A DNA stretch of 64,000 nucleotides from Palsa-504 sp963753225 (GTDB lineage: Bacteria; Actinomycetota; Actinomycetes; Streptosporangiales; Streptosporangiaceae), in NCBI GenBank assembly GCA_963753225.1, contig CAVWBQ010000045.1, forward strand, positions 372,001 through 436,000, in the 5' to 3' direction. Position numbers and translations under genes: made by a program. The first letter of the stretch is position 1. Each line of letters begins with the position of its first letter. Shown here one piece after another: positions 42,401-49,760 of the stretch. The notes under the pieces are model-generated. The model saw only the letters and a program-made list of their open reading frames with translations. It made no database searches and had not been told where the DNA came from.

Positions 42401-42933
42401 GGGATCTGTCGTGGACCTATTCGCACACCATTGCCGCCGATCTCAAGAACCTCGCGGCAGAGTTGCCAATCCTTCTCAGCAAGCGCGCGAGTCGCGATGG
42501 ACATCCGTTCGCCGACGATCAAGGCGCCCGGCGGCAGGGTGACATCGGACTGCAGCCGCAGCAAGGCATCGATCCGGCGCGAGCTGGCGGCAGCGAACCA
42601 GTAGTTGAGCCAGCTCGCAAGACCATCCTGGGCGTCCTCGCTGATCGTATGCTCAAGCAGAGCACGCTGTTCCGCCCAGCCCTCCTCAAGGAACGGCATC
42701 ACACGGGAAAGGTGCTGTACCGCTTTGTCGAGCTGATGGACGCACAGCTGCGCGGTGTCCAGCGCACGCCTGCGCTCGGCCAGGACCCGGCGCGCCACCA
42801 CGGCCGCGTCACGCGGGCTCGTGACCTCGTCCAGATGCTCGGCGGCTGCGGCCCCAGCTAGCCCGGCGACGACCTTGACCTGCTTGTGTAGCCGCTCGTC
42901 GGCCTGTCTGATCATCTCTGCGATGGAGGACAT
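39445..42933 (-). CDS. Large TPR-like protein with C-terminal DUF2934-like repeats; third gene of the Trypco1/trypsin-CHAT operon
   Basis: 1,162 residues from the ATG at 42933, overlapping the stop of the protease gene. Residues 1-120 are helical (ADERLHKQVKVVAGLAGAA..). About 120-760 is a helical-repeat region with TPR character (ALRARTARLRGADSEAESLL, LLAAARAVSLNPAWARPWVM, AEAAAQRAHELG, ALIRVGRYEDALRLLG). About 800-990 is a beta-containing region of unknown type (QLRLPASWLAQYVNPGREHQ). Residues about 1,002-1,135 hold three DUF2934-like units: ELAHRRWEMRGRPQG, EVAYLGWVNRGRPFG..ADW and EAAHAHWVSRGQPVG..ADW. No signal peptide or membrane helix. The operon position suggests it is a sensor, adaptor or effector regulated by the protease. 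Confidence 0.8.
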   Translation of the reverse strand: MSSIAEMIRQADERLHKQVKVVAGLAGAAAAEHLDEVTSPRDAAVVARRVLAERRRALDTAQLCVHQLDKAVQHLSRVMPFLEEGWAEQRALLEHTISEDAQDGLASWLNYWFAAASSRRIDALLRLQSDVTLPPGALIVGERMSIATRALAEKDWQLCREVLEIGGNGVRIGPRQIPDRQTEDDKEPDHSVREDLRLLAARLALHNGLLDQADAMLGTDGENQNTAARLALRARTARLRGADSEAESLLRQAVDLELQDLDVTAESIAQARQRGEPDTALDYARYAVECFLSLADVDGDLGCLVDPSAELWLAIVERAWDEGDHDVARHFLVRAATAAPWDDDEINAAINEKRADLSASAAERRSALISAGALRAGIGQLERARRDYEAAASAQPTGDEDGRVQASARLRWADVVSAIARQRPYRDTMAELEDVLLCLQEAQAHVDVSEADSWSYMTESDLRTQVSRAQDRGDRYAQEWAALLAAARAVSLNPAWARPWVMLADTLAACRLYRVAEAAAQRAHELGRDEITRAGYSQALIRVGRYEDALRLLGNESDAWARCIRGQVALRLGKADEAIDQFAGVTIGRTWYWAWYSYIHALVIIGDLTAAQVASREFMTAVADREGERAWLYVAAFDARIHGQLDAARDYAEGLLKAAGPGDVRARRVMGETRLLAEDHTGWELLARALAEDPQPTAIGAWEQEERPVLNTLAAARGIELEFARLDRNMRRVRTRPHPGDPMAELRRTATVSTDFPQAAKAARLTEAALRATAGANDQKLEDLLHRLATEDGLAAEVESLRRNIARPKAQGSKAARARGRESVCDRTAPDDLPVLQLRLPASWLAQYVNPGREHQLLVRYVPWLRKQRPWGVPQVQVVAGDDLEPDRYQILDGRPMSDGHVDLVLRYCPGDTLPLLPTRVRTDPRTVERDYGLDVPDDVLDGDRGLTALLTISAAEAVALLYADAARALDIPLTTPGDDQLRSGKGGNRPGAANLQLTMSVNELAYRRWKPTLNVRELAHRRWEMRGRPQGSPRDAVADWNAAQRLHHQLIAEVAYLGWVNRGRPFGESMADWYAAEAEIASDQAARDQLFSAFVEERLHRQLIEEAAHAHWVSRGQPVGDSWADWHAAETDVVSAFSRAEYACSLGADWLQALRRAFSYP

Positions 42934-44813
42934 CACCCCGCCCTTCCGACGGCTTCATTTGTGACGTCCACACCACGATCGGCCGTGGCAAGGTGCGGCA
43001 CACCGCCGCTCATCATGGGGTCTCCGGGCCTAAGGCTGACAAGACATACGCCCGACTGGGGACCGGTGACAATGGTGAACCAGCCGAATCCAGCCGCGTC
43101 ATCCATCGGCCTGTCGTACATAAGCTTGTAACGTGCCAGTTGCACGGCCGTCTCGACCGACTCGCCGCTCCCGAGCACTTCGTAGAACTTGTCATTGAAC
43201 TTCTGGCACTGCTTGGGATGCACCGGGAGATGCGTGAGCACGACGTCGTTCACGCTTCCCCCGACAACGTCACAGAGCGCATGATGACTGAGCGGCTCGT
43301 AGTCCTGCCCCTCGGGCGGCTGCATCAGTTCGAGGACGACGAGCCGCACGCCCGTACGCGCCGCGGCTTCGAGGATGCTCTGGGTGTCTTCCCACGACTC
43401 GTCGCCCTCGTCGTCGACGAACATGATCTGTGGCTTGCCGTCCGCCCCCTGTTGTCCTATGCCTACGTAATGCAACACGTCGCAGGGCCTGCCGTCGCGA
43501 GCACCATCCTCAAGGGCACCCCTCACGTCGCTCGGCTGCGGTGAGTTGGGTTGCACGACCTTGAACTTGGTGCGCTCGATGCTGTCACGAAGGCGGCTGA
43601 ATATGTCGGCCGCCGTAGGCCACTCATAGGGCTTACCGTACGGTCGACGGACTTGCGGGTATTTCCAGTGCTCTGGTCGCGCAACGACTGCCAGGACATT
43701 CACGTTGGCCGGTGATTTCGGGGCGGCGGGAGTGGTGGGAATGGTAGGGTGGTCCACCACGCGAGCGAATCGGAATTTTAGATCCGCAGCCAGGAACCGG
43801 TTCTTCTCGCAAGGAATGGCGGCGAGTTCCCACGGAATCCCGGCGAGATCGTTGCCGCGCTCCACATGCAGTCGTACGAAAATGTTGTCAGCCTGGCTCA
43901 CCGAGCTCAGATGATCGGCGATGCTTTGCGGGAAAAGCGCGCTCGAGAGCAAGCGGCCAAGCAGTGCGACCTCGGCGACGCTACGCGCGTGCCGGCGCTG
44001 CGACCAGTGGAAGATCGCCTCGGAGACCTCCTCACCGAGGTCGCGACCGGTCAGGTCGAGCCCTAGGCCCGCCTGATCCATGCCGATCAGCCATCGATTC
44101 CGCTGGCCGCTGACCTTCAGGTCGATGAACTCCTCGATATTCCAGGACTTCCCAAGCCGTTGCCAGTTGTCACGGCCGAGTGCGTCGCGCCATGAAGCCA
44201 TCGCCAGGGTGGACTTCGGCAGGAGTTCCGCGACCTGCTCGAACACTCCGACGGCCCGGCTGACTGGGATTGCGCCGCCGCCGAGGGCGCGGACCGGATC
44301 CTTCGACGTGCGAATGATCCCGATCACCGCGCCACTTCGGGCGCTGACGACCGGACCGCCGCTCATTCCCGAGGTGATGATCACGCCCGGCTCGATCTCC
44401 AGTACCTGATCGCCGCCTTCCAGATCCTGGCGCGGATGGGCCGACACATCGAAGACCTCCGAACCCGGAGCCTGATCGTCCTCACGCGGAAAACCAGCCA
44501 CGAAGCAGTCGCCTTGATACAGCGTCTGGTCGAGGACCACACAGCACGGCTGTTCGCCCTGGACCTGGTGGCTGCTCAAGAGCGCGAGGTCGGATCTGGG
44601 ATCCGTGCGGATGACGTCGGCGGCCCGGGGTGGACGACCGGAGGGCTTGATCTTGACGGTCTGTTTCTGCTTGGCGACGTGCTCACAGGTGAGCAGTAGG
44701 CCGTCGCTGATAAAGAAGGCCGTGCCAGTCGACCCGTCATCATTGATGACCAGCGCCGTCGCCTTGCGTACCACGTCTTTGAGGCGCTCAATGCTATCTG
44801 TGCTGGGTCTCAT
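42933..44813 (-). CDS. Trypsin-like protease fused to a catalytically dead CHAT domain
   Basis: 626 residues. Residues 20-200 are a trypsin/DegP-type peptidase with an apparently complete triad: H45 in LTCEHVAK, D75 in DPRSDLALLS, S151 in ITSGMSGGPVVS, and oxyanion glycine G149. A linker (200-310) contains GLGLDLTGRDLGEEV. Residues about 310-610 follow the CHAT (caspase-like) topology: AGIPWELAAIP, VNVLAVVARPEHW, CDVLHYVGIGQQG, LVVLELMQPP, FGWFTIVTGP. In active CHATs the central motifs are HFIGHG and LNAC; here they are HYVGIG and LELM, so the catalytic His and Cys are both lost. No signal peptide, so cytoplasmic. ATG at 44813 overlaps the TGA of the Trypco1 gene (ATGA). Confidence 0.88.
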   Translation of the reverse strand: MRPSTDSIERLKDVVRKATALVINDDGSTGTAFFISDGLLLTCEHVAKQKQTVKIKPSGRPPRAADVIRTDPRSDLALLSSHQVQGEQPCCVVLDQTLYQGDCFVAGFPREDDQAPGSEVFDVSAHPRQDLEGGDQVLEIEPGVIITSGMSGGPVVSARSGAVIGIIRTSKDPVRALGGGAIPVSRAVGVFEQVAELLPKSTLAMASWRDALGRDNWQRLGKSWNIEEFIDLKVSGQRNRWLIGMDQAGLGLDLTGRDLGEEVSEAIFHWSQRRHARSVAEVALLGRLLSSALFPQSIADHLSSVSQADNIFVRLHVERGNDLAGIPWELAAIPCEKNRFLAADLKFRFARVVDHPTIPTTPAAPKSPANVNVLAVVARPEHWKYPQVRRPYGKPYEWPTAADIFSRLRDSIERTKFKVVQPNSPQPSDVRGALEDGARDGRPCDVLHYVGIGQQGADGKPQIMFVDDEGDESWEDTQSILEAAARTGVRLVVLELMQPPEGQDYEPLSHHALCDVVGGSVNDVVLTHLPVHPKQCQKFNDKFYEVLGSGESVETAVQLARYKLMYDRPMDDAAGFGWFTIVTGPQSGVCLVSLRPGDPMMSGGVPHLATADRGVDVTNEAVGRAG

Positions 44814-45196
44814 TGCGGCATCTCCGGGATCGGGTCTGGCTGCCCTGTCGCGGGCTTCACGGCAGACGATCCTCGCTCACCATGCTCAGCGCTCCCGCGT
44901 GTCCACTCGAGAGTGACCTTGATGCTTGCCTCACCCTTGCCCTTGCCGAAGAGGGCCACGACTTGGCCGGACTCGATAGCGAGCCCGAATCCCAGTTCCA
45001 CGGTCGCCTTGTCGGGACCGGCTCGGCGGACCGCATCGAGCACATCACGGCTAACGTGCTCGATAGAGGAGGTGATGTTGCTCAGCTTCGCGATGATGCC
45101 CGCGTCAGCGACCAGCGTGCTGCCGACCTGCTCAGCGGCGATGACCATCGTCCCGCCATCGTCGAGTTTCACCACCAGTAGGCGTTCACCGGCCAT
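44810..45196 (-). CDS. Trypco1 (CU044_2847-type) trypsin-co-occurring protein
   Basis: 128 residues from the ATG at 45196, which follows a GGGGGG SD. The Trypco1 pattern is clear: LLVVKLDDGGTMVIAAEQ, a helical middle (IIAKLSNITSSIEHVSRDVLDAVRR), then the conserved DKATVELGFGLAIESGQVVALFGKGKGEASIKVTLEWTR. This domain is known from comparative genomics as a partner of trypsin-like proteases in bacterial conflict systems. It is the first gene of the operon and overlaps the next one by 4 nt. It is probably a sensor or substrate of the protease. The extra C-terminal tail is Pro/Gly-rich and probably disordered. Confidence 0.88.
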   Translation of the reverse strand: MAGERLLVVKLDDGGTMVIAAEQVGSTLVADAGIIAKLSNITSSIEHVSRDVLDAVRRAGPDKATVELGFGLAIESGQVVALFGKGKGEASIKVTLEWTRGSAEHGERGSSAVKPATGQPDPIPEMPQ

Positions 45197-45727
45197 TGTC
45201 CCCCCCAACGTAATAGCGAATTCCTTGCTTCGCAGGTACCCGCCCACCCTAGTCGGGGACTGCCAAGCGCGGCTCCCGCCTGCAAGCATATATTCGTAAT
45301 TCAACATGATGCCACGTCGCTCCGATTTCAGAGCCAAGGTCACCGACCTGGGTTTTCCCTCTCAGCGTGGAGAGATCCTCTTAATCCTCCAGCGAGTGCG
45401 CTCAGAGATCACGAGGTGATCGTCCAGCGGTTATGACCTGATCGGAAGCTCGTCGTCGCCTGCCGGTGCAAATCCGGTCCGGGTAATCGCCAGGAGCCCG
45501 GTAGCATTTAAGCACCGATCGCCTCAATTGTCACTTCAGCATCTTTAGTTTCCGCTGGCTTTCCTGGTTCCGGCAGGCCGCGAGGATTTCGGTGCCATAT
45601 AGCGGCGCGCCTCGGTCCATTCGTCGTTCTGCTCGGCTAGGACCGCGCGGTGAAGGCAGGATGTCCTCGCGGGCCCGGCCGGCCGGAATCAGGCTGTCGG
45701 GTACCAGTCGGTCGGGGCAGCGGCGAT
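45197..45727. other. Intergenic region, 531 bp, upstream of the Trypco1 operon
   Basis: No gene. An AT-rich pocket (45279-45311) includes TATATG on the minus strand with TGGCAT 16 bases upstream, a candidate operon promoter giving a leader of about 85 nt. Near 45463-45510 the plus strand has GCCGGTGCAAATCCGG followed by CCAGGAGCCCGG, resembling parts of a cobalamin riboswitch but not a complete one (see findings). The remainder shows nothing recognisable. Confidence 0.45.
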
Positions 45728-46455
45728 CTACCGGGTCAGGTCGCTCACCGCGGCGACGCGCAGGGCGTTGGCGGCGATCGTCAGGGCGGGGTTGAGCGCG
45801 GCCGCGGAGGGGAAGCAAGCACTGTCGACGACCCATAGGTTGTCGACGTCGTGGGCACGGCATGTGGGGTCGAGGACGCTCCGGCGCGGGTCGGCGCCCA
45901 TGACGGCAGTGCCGCACTGGTGCGAATTGGTGTCGATGCCCATCCGCTCGGTGAGGATCAGCGGATAACCCGCGCGCCGAACCACGCGGGCGACCCGCCG
46001 CACCAGTTCCCGGTGCGGTGCCAGATTGTTGGGTTTCCAGTGCACCGTGATCCTCCCGTCGCTGCCGACGACGACCCTGTTATCCGGATCCGGGAGGTCC
46101 TCGGTCGTCAGGTAGATGTCGATGCTGTGGTTGGTCATATAGGTCAGCACCGGCATCGGCACCCAGCGCCGTGCCGCCTTGACCATCGGTCCCTGAATCT
46201 TGCCGAGCATCTGCAGGTTGCCCAGCGGATACGGGTTGTCAGGTCCGGCGACATACCAGTCGTTAACCCAGGGTCTTCTGGAAGCTGACCGTGTTCCGGC
46301 GGCGCGGATCCACGGCCAGGAAAAAGGTGCTGTTGTGGACCATGTAGTTGCGCCCGACCAGCTCCGACGAGTTGGCCAGGCCATGCGGATGCCGGTCGGA
46401 GACCGATTTCAGCAGCAGCACCGCGGAATTGACCGCGCCGCCAGACGGCCACGGA
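45728..46455 (-). pseudogene. GMC oxidoreductase, C-terminal remnant
   Basis: The frame from about 46455 reads SGGAVNSAVLLLKSV then GLANSSELVGRNYMVHNSTFFLAVDPRRRNTVSFQKTLG and stops at 46263. A second frame continues NDWYVAGPDNPYPLGNLQMLGKIQGP through GTAVMGADPRRSVLDPTCRAHDVDNLWVVDSACFPSAAALNPALTIAANALR, the glucose-methanol-choline C-terminus with the conserved His (HQCGTA) and Asn (NPALT). The FAD-binding N-terminal 300 residues are missing, and one frameshift lies at about 46268. The gene is therefore not functional. Confidence 0.85.
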
Positions 46456-46513
46456 GAGTCAGCGGGGGCTGGCCACGGTCGTGGCGGGCCCCGCTGACGG
46501 GAGACATTCGTGG

Positions 46514-47452
46514 TTAGGCGTCGCGCTTGCGGAACAGGTAGGAACCGGCCCCCAGGAGCACGGCGGCGTAGACCAGTGTCACACCGAACTGCGGCCACGC
46601 CGACCACAGGTGCGGGTTGTGCTGGCCGATGGTCACCGAGAGCACCCGGCCGGCCGCATCTGGGAAGAACCGCATGACGTCCCAGCGCCAGGTGTCCGGC
46701 AGGACCTGGATGATGATCGGCAGCACGAACATCAGGCCGATCGCCGAAGTGATCGCGCCCGCCGTGTGCCTGATGATCGCGCCGAGGGCGAACGCGATCA
46801 GCGCGACGGCTGTCACGAACAGCGCGCAGCCGATGATCGCGGTGAGCACGGCCCCCGGGGAGATCACGATGGTGCCGAGGAAATGATAGTTCGGCGGTCC
46901 GTTCGGGCCCTGTGGGCCAGGCGACATATTCACGCCCTGCGGGATCGTGACGGAGTGGAACAGCGAGGCGCTCACCCCGGAGCCCGACAGGGCCGCCTGG
47001 CCGACGAAGAACGAGACGAACGAGGTAATCACCGAGACGATCAGGGTCACCGTGCCGAACACGATCAGCTTGGCAGCGTAGACCGTGCCCCGCCGCGGCA
47101 TCGCGGTCAGCGAGGTGCGGATCATCCCGGTGGAGTACTCGGACGTGATCACCAGCACGCCGAGAATCGCGATGATCAGCTGGCCGATCTCGAAGAAGGC
47201 GATCAGCGATGCCTGCGTCGCGTCCGTCCCGGCCTTGTTCCACGGGTTGTTGTGGAGGTTATTCGCGATGCCGAAGCCGGCGATGGCCGCGACGCCGACG
47301 CTGACGATGAACAGCGCCGCGATCGTCCAGTAGGTGGAGCGGACCGAGCGCAGCTTGGTGAACTCCGAGCGGATCGCGCCGCCCAGCCCGGCCCGGCCCG
47401 TCGCCGGAGGCAGCGTCGAAAGCCGCAGGGCGGGAGCAGTTGAGGTAGCCAT
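46514..47452 (-). CDS. ABC transporter permease, ABC-2 family
   Basis: 312 residues with six transmembrane helices: SVRSTYWTIAALFIVSVGVAA, IGQLIIAILGVLVITSEYSTG, LIVFGTVTLIVSVITSFVSFF, and three more in the second half, ending AAVLLGAGSYLFRKRDA. The EYSTGMIRTSLTAMPRR segment after helix 2 is conserved in ABC-2 exporters of this type. A periplasmic Pro/Gly-rich loop lies at about 185-205. It starts 1 bp after the ATPase gene, so they form one transporter, with the ATPase encoded first. Substrate unknown; drug or lipid export is typical. Confidence 0.9.
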   Translation of the reverse strand: MATSTAPALRLSTLPPATGRAGLGGAIRSEFTKLRSVRSTYWTIAALFIVSVGVAAIAGFGIANNLHNNPWNKAGTDATQASLIAFFEIGQLIIAILGVLVITSEYSTGMIRTSLTAMPRRGTVYAAKLIVFGTVTLIVSVITSFVSFFVGQAALSGSGVSASLFHSVTIPQGVNMSPGPQGPNGPPNYHFLGTIVISPGAVLTAIIGCALFVTAVALIAFALGAIIRHTAGAITSAIGLMFVLPIIIQVLPDTWRWDVMRFFPDAAGRVLSVTIGQHNPHLWSAWPQFGVTLVYAAVLLGAGSYLFRKRDA

Positions 47453-47453
47453 G

Positions 47454-48392
47454 TCAGACCCCGCTTCCGATGCTGGCGGGCGCCCCTGGAACCCCGGCGT
47501 GGTATTCGACGCTGTCGGCGGTCAGTTCCATGAACGCCTCCTCGAGCGAGGCACGAAGCGCGCTCAGTTCGTGTACCCGAATGCCCTGCTCGAAGGCGAT
47601 GTCGCCGATCGCGTCGGTGGTCAGCCCGCGCACCAGCAGCGTGCCGTCGCTGCCGGCGGTAGCCGCACCGCCCTTGGCGGCGACCGCGAGCGCGAGCTGA
47701 TCCGGGGAGGGGGTCCGGACCCGCGAGGCCGCGCCCGACGACCGGGCGATGAACTCATTCATCGTGCAGTCGGCGATCAGCTTGCCCTTGCCGATCACGA
47801 TGAGGTGCTCGGCGGTGTTCTCCATCTCCGACATCAGGTGGCTGGAGACGAAGACCGTACGGCCCTCGGCCGCGAGCGCCTTCATCAGGTTCCTGATCCA
47901 CAAGATGCCCTCAGGGTCGAGCCCGTTGACCGGTTCGTCGAACATGAGCACCTCGGGGTCGCCGAGCATCGTCGCCGCGATCCCGAGCCGCTGGCTCATG
48001 CCGAGGGAGAAACCCTTGGACCGTTTGCGGGCCACCTCGGATAGCCCGACAACGGCGAGCACCTCGTCGACCCGCTTCTTTGGCAGGTTGTTGGTCTGCG
48101 CCAGGCACAGCAGGTGGTCGTAGGCGCTGCGCCCGCCGTGCACCGCCTTGGCGTCGAGCAGGGCGCCGACCTCGCGCATCGGGTTGGCCAGATCTCTGTA
48201 CCGTTGGCCATCCACGCTGACCGTGCCGGCGTCCGGGTAGTCAAGGCCGAGGATCAATCGCATCGTGGTGGTCTTACCAGCGCCGTTCGGGCCGAGGAAG
48301 CCGGTCACCTTACCCGGCTCGACGCCGAACGTCAGGTCGTTGACGGCCACCTTCTCGCCGTATCGTTTCGTGAGCCCCCGTACCTCGATCAT
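47454..48392 (-). CDS. ABC transporter ATP-binding protein
   Basis: 312 residues from the ATG at 48392 (AGAGGAT upstream). Walker A GPNGAGKT (34-41), Q-loop region, signature FSLGMSQRLGIAATML, Walker B VLMFDEPVNGLDPEG and the H-loop FVSSHLMSE are all present. The 80-residue C-terminal extension (RVRTPSPDQLALAVAAKGG..) is the domain common to ABC-2-type exporters such as drug efflux ATPases. It pairs with the permease immediately downstream, and the two would assemble as an A2B2 complex in the membrane. Confidence 0.95.
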   Translation of the reverse strand: MIEVRGLTKRYGEKVAVNDLTFGVEPGKVTGFLGPNGAGKTTTMRLILGLDYPDAGTVSVDGQRYRDLANPMREVGALLDAKAVHGGRSAYDHLLCLAQTNNLPKKRVDEVLAVVGLSEVARKRSKGFSLGMSQRLGIAATMLGDPEVLMFDEPVNGLDPEGILWIRNLMKALAAEGRTVFVSSHLMSEMENTAEHLIVIGKGKLIADCTMNEFIARSSGAASRVRTPSPDQLALAVAAKGGAATAGSDGTLLVRGLTTDAIGDIAFEQGIRVHELSALRASLEEAFMELTADSVEYHAGVPGAPASIGSGV

Positions 48393-48884
48393 GGGATCTA
48401 TCCTCTTTTCGTCAAAGTGGTTCCCCAGTGTGCCCCTGCGCTGCCGTCCGCCGCGTCGGCCGCGGTGATGATTCCGGCCTGCTACCGGGGGTGGATGGCT
48501 GGGGATCCGTTCGGTATGGAGAAGAGCTTTCCACCGAACGGACGGGCCTGTCTGTCCAGGGCAAGCCACCAGCGATGCGGCCCGGCGGCGAGCCAGATAG
48601 CCTGGCCGCGCGGCGTCCGGGGTCTTCGCGGCGTAAGCCCGCAGGACGATATCCCGAAGTCCTCCCGCGCATGGGGCTGCCCCGCGATCCTGGACCGGGA
48701 ACTCGACACACGGCCCGTCACTGCTCATGGCGGGAACTCTGCCATGTCCCCAGATGCTCATCTTGCCCGGTCTTCACGCGGAATCTGCGGAGATCATCCG
48801 GCACTGCCGGTGAGCAGACCGCTAGCCAGCATCCGTGGTAGACCAGACCCATGCAGCACCGGCAGCAGCGACCGGAGATCTGAC
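48393..48884. other. Intergenic region, 492 bp
   Basis: Divergent spacer between the ABC operon and the small membrane protein at 48885. Long open frames pass through but are Arg/Pro-rich with no homology pattern. No clear promoter or hairpin was identified. Confidence 0.4.
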
Positions 48885-49157
48885 GTGAAATGGCTACGGA
48901 GAATCAGCGGCATTATATGGATATTCACCTGGCGCACCATCTACCTTGAGATTTTCCGCTGGCATCACATGACGAAATCGCTCCGTTTCAACCCGCCGCC
49001 ACCACCTCCCGGAACAGATATCCGGCCCAGACCGGGCATCCCGCTCATTGCGGTATGCGCGGGTGCCGTGGCGGCCCCGCTGGTCTTCGTCGCGGCCACG
49101 GCGGTGGAACGAGTGCGCGGCAAGTCCGCGCGGACTCCGGCTCGGAGGACCGGCTAA
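48885..49157 (+). CDS. Small membrane protein, function unknown
   Basis: 90 residues from a GTG at 48885, with GGAG seven bases upstream. N-terminal hydrophobic stretch RISGIIWIFTWRTIYLEIF, a short Pro-run linker (NPPPPPPGTD) and a clear second helix IPLIAVCAGAVAAPLVFVAATAV, ending Arg/Lys-rich. It probably spans the membrane once or twice. Similar short proteins with a PPPP linker occur in actinobacteria without assigned function. It is far from neighbouring genes, so seems monocistronic. Confidence 0.55.
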   Translation: MKWLRRISGIIWIFTWRTIYLEIFRWHHMTKSLRFNPPPPPPGTDIRPRPGIPLIAVCAGAVAAPLVFVAATAVERVRGKSARTPARRTG

Positions 49158-49760
49158 CAGCCGTCTGGCCAGACCGCAGCGCGATACGCGCAGCCATCCT
49201 GCAAGGCGCCGAGACGCCCGAAAGTGAATTGCACGCGCCGACCGGCCCGGAGCTCCCGGTACCCATTCATCTGAATGTCGGCGAAATGGACGAAGCAGCC
49301 GCATGGAACCCCAGGAACTTCGATCACACCCCAGCCTTCCTCAGCGCCGGAACACATGACCGCACCCGCCACCGCCGGTCCTGGAGTGCTGCGGAGACCC
49401 CTGCACGACGGCTAATCGCGCCACCAGCCTTTGCGTCACCCTTCACAAGGCACGCTCATGCATGCGATGAGGGCACGCCGTTCGGCTGGAGGCCGCACAG
49501 AACTGGAGCGTCTGCGCAGTTGCCGCGTCGCGGTGCCGCGAGCTGGGACGACGGCGCTGCCGCCGACGAGACCGCCGCCGTGAATCGAGGGGAGCGTCCC
49601 TCGGGTCCTGGTGCCTCACGATCACAGGCCCGCAACCCGGCCAACGTTTCTGGTGGGTGCTGGGCTGATGAGCCAGATCGGCGTCGTTGATGCGGTTGGC
49701 GGGTGTGTAGGCTTCTGCCGCGCTATGGCGTTGGCCCACTGGCAGTATCGGAGTAGCAGT
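49158..49760. other. Intergenic region, 603 bp, holding an XRE-gene fragment
   Basis: No complete gene. The segment 49535-49581 duplicates part of the XRE regulator gene at the right edge of the window (see repeat entry). The rest of the region, including Arg/Pro/Ala-rich open frames, shows no recognisable function. The hydrolase gene at 49761 should have its promoter at the right end. Confidence 0.45.
49535..49581 (+). repeat. 47-bp duplicate of XRE-gene sequence
   Basis: Matches 63901-63947 with a single mismatch. It begins GCCGCGAGCTGGGACGACGG and encodes the same AASWDDGAAADE peptide in both places, but here no HTH or start precedes it. This is a decayed second copy of the gene or the scar of a recombination event. 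Confidence 0.8.

Noticed and set aside
45462..45500. tRNA-like T-arm (CCGGTGCAAATCCGG)
   Set aside because: No matching acceptor, D- or anticodon arms, and the T-loop has G instead of C/T at a key position.
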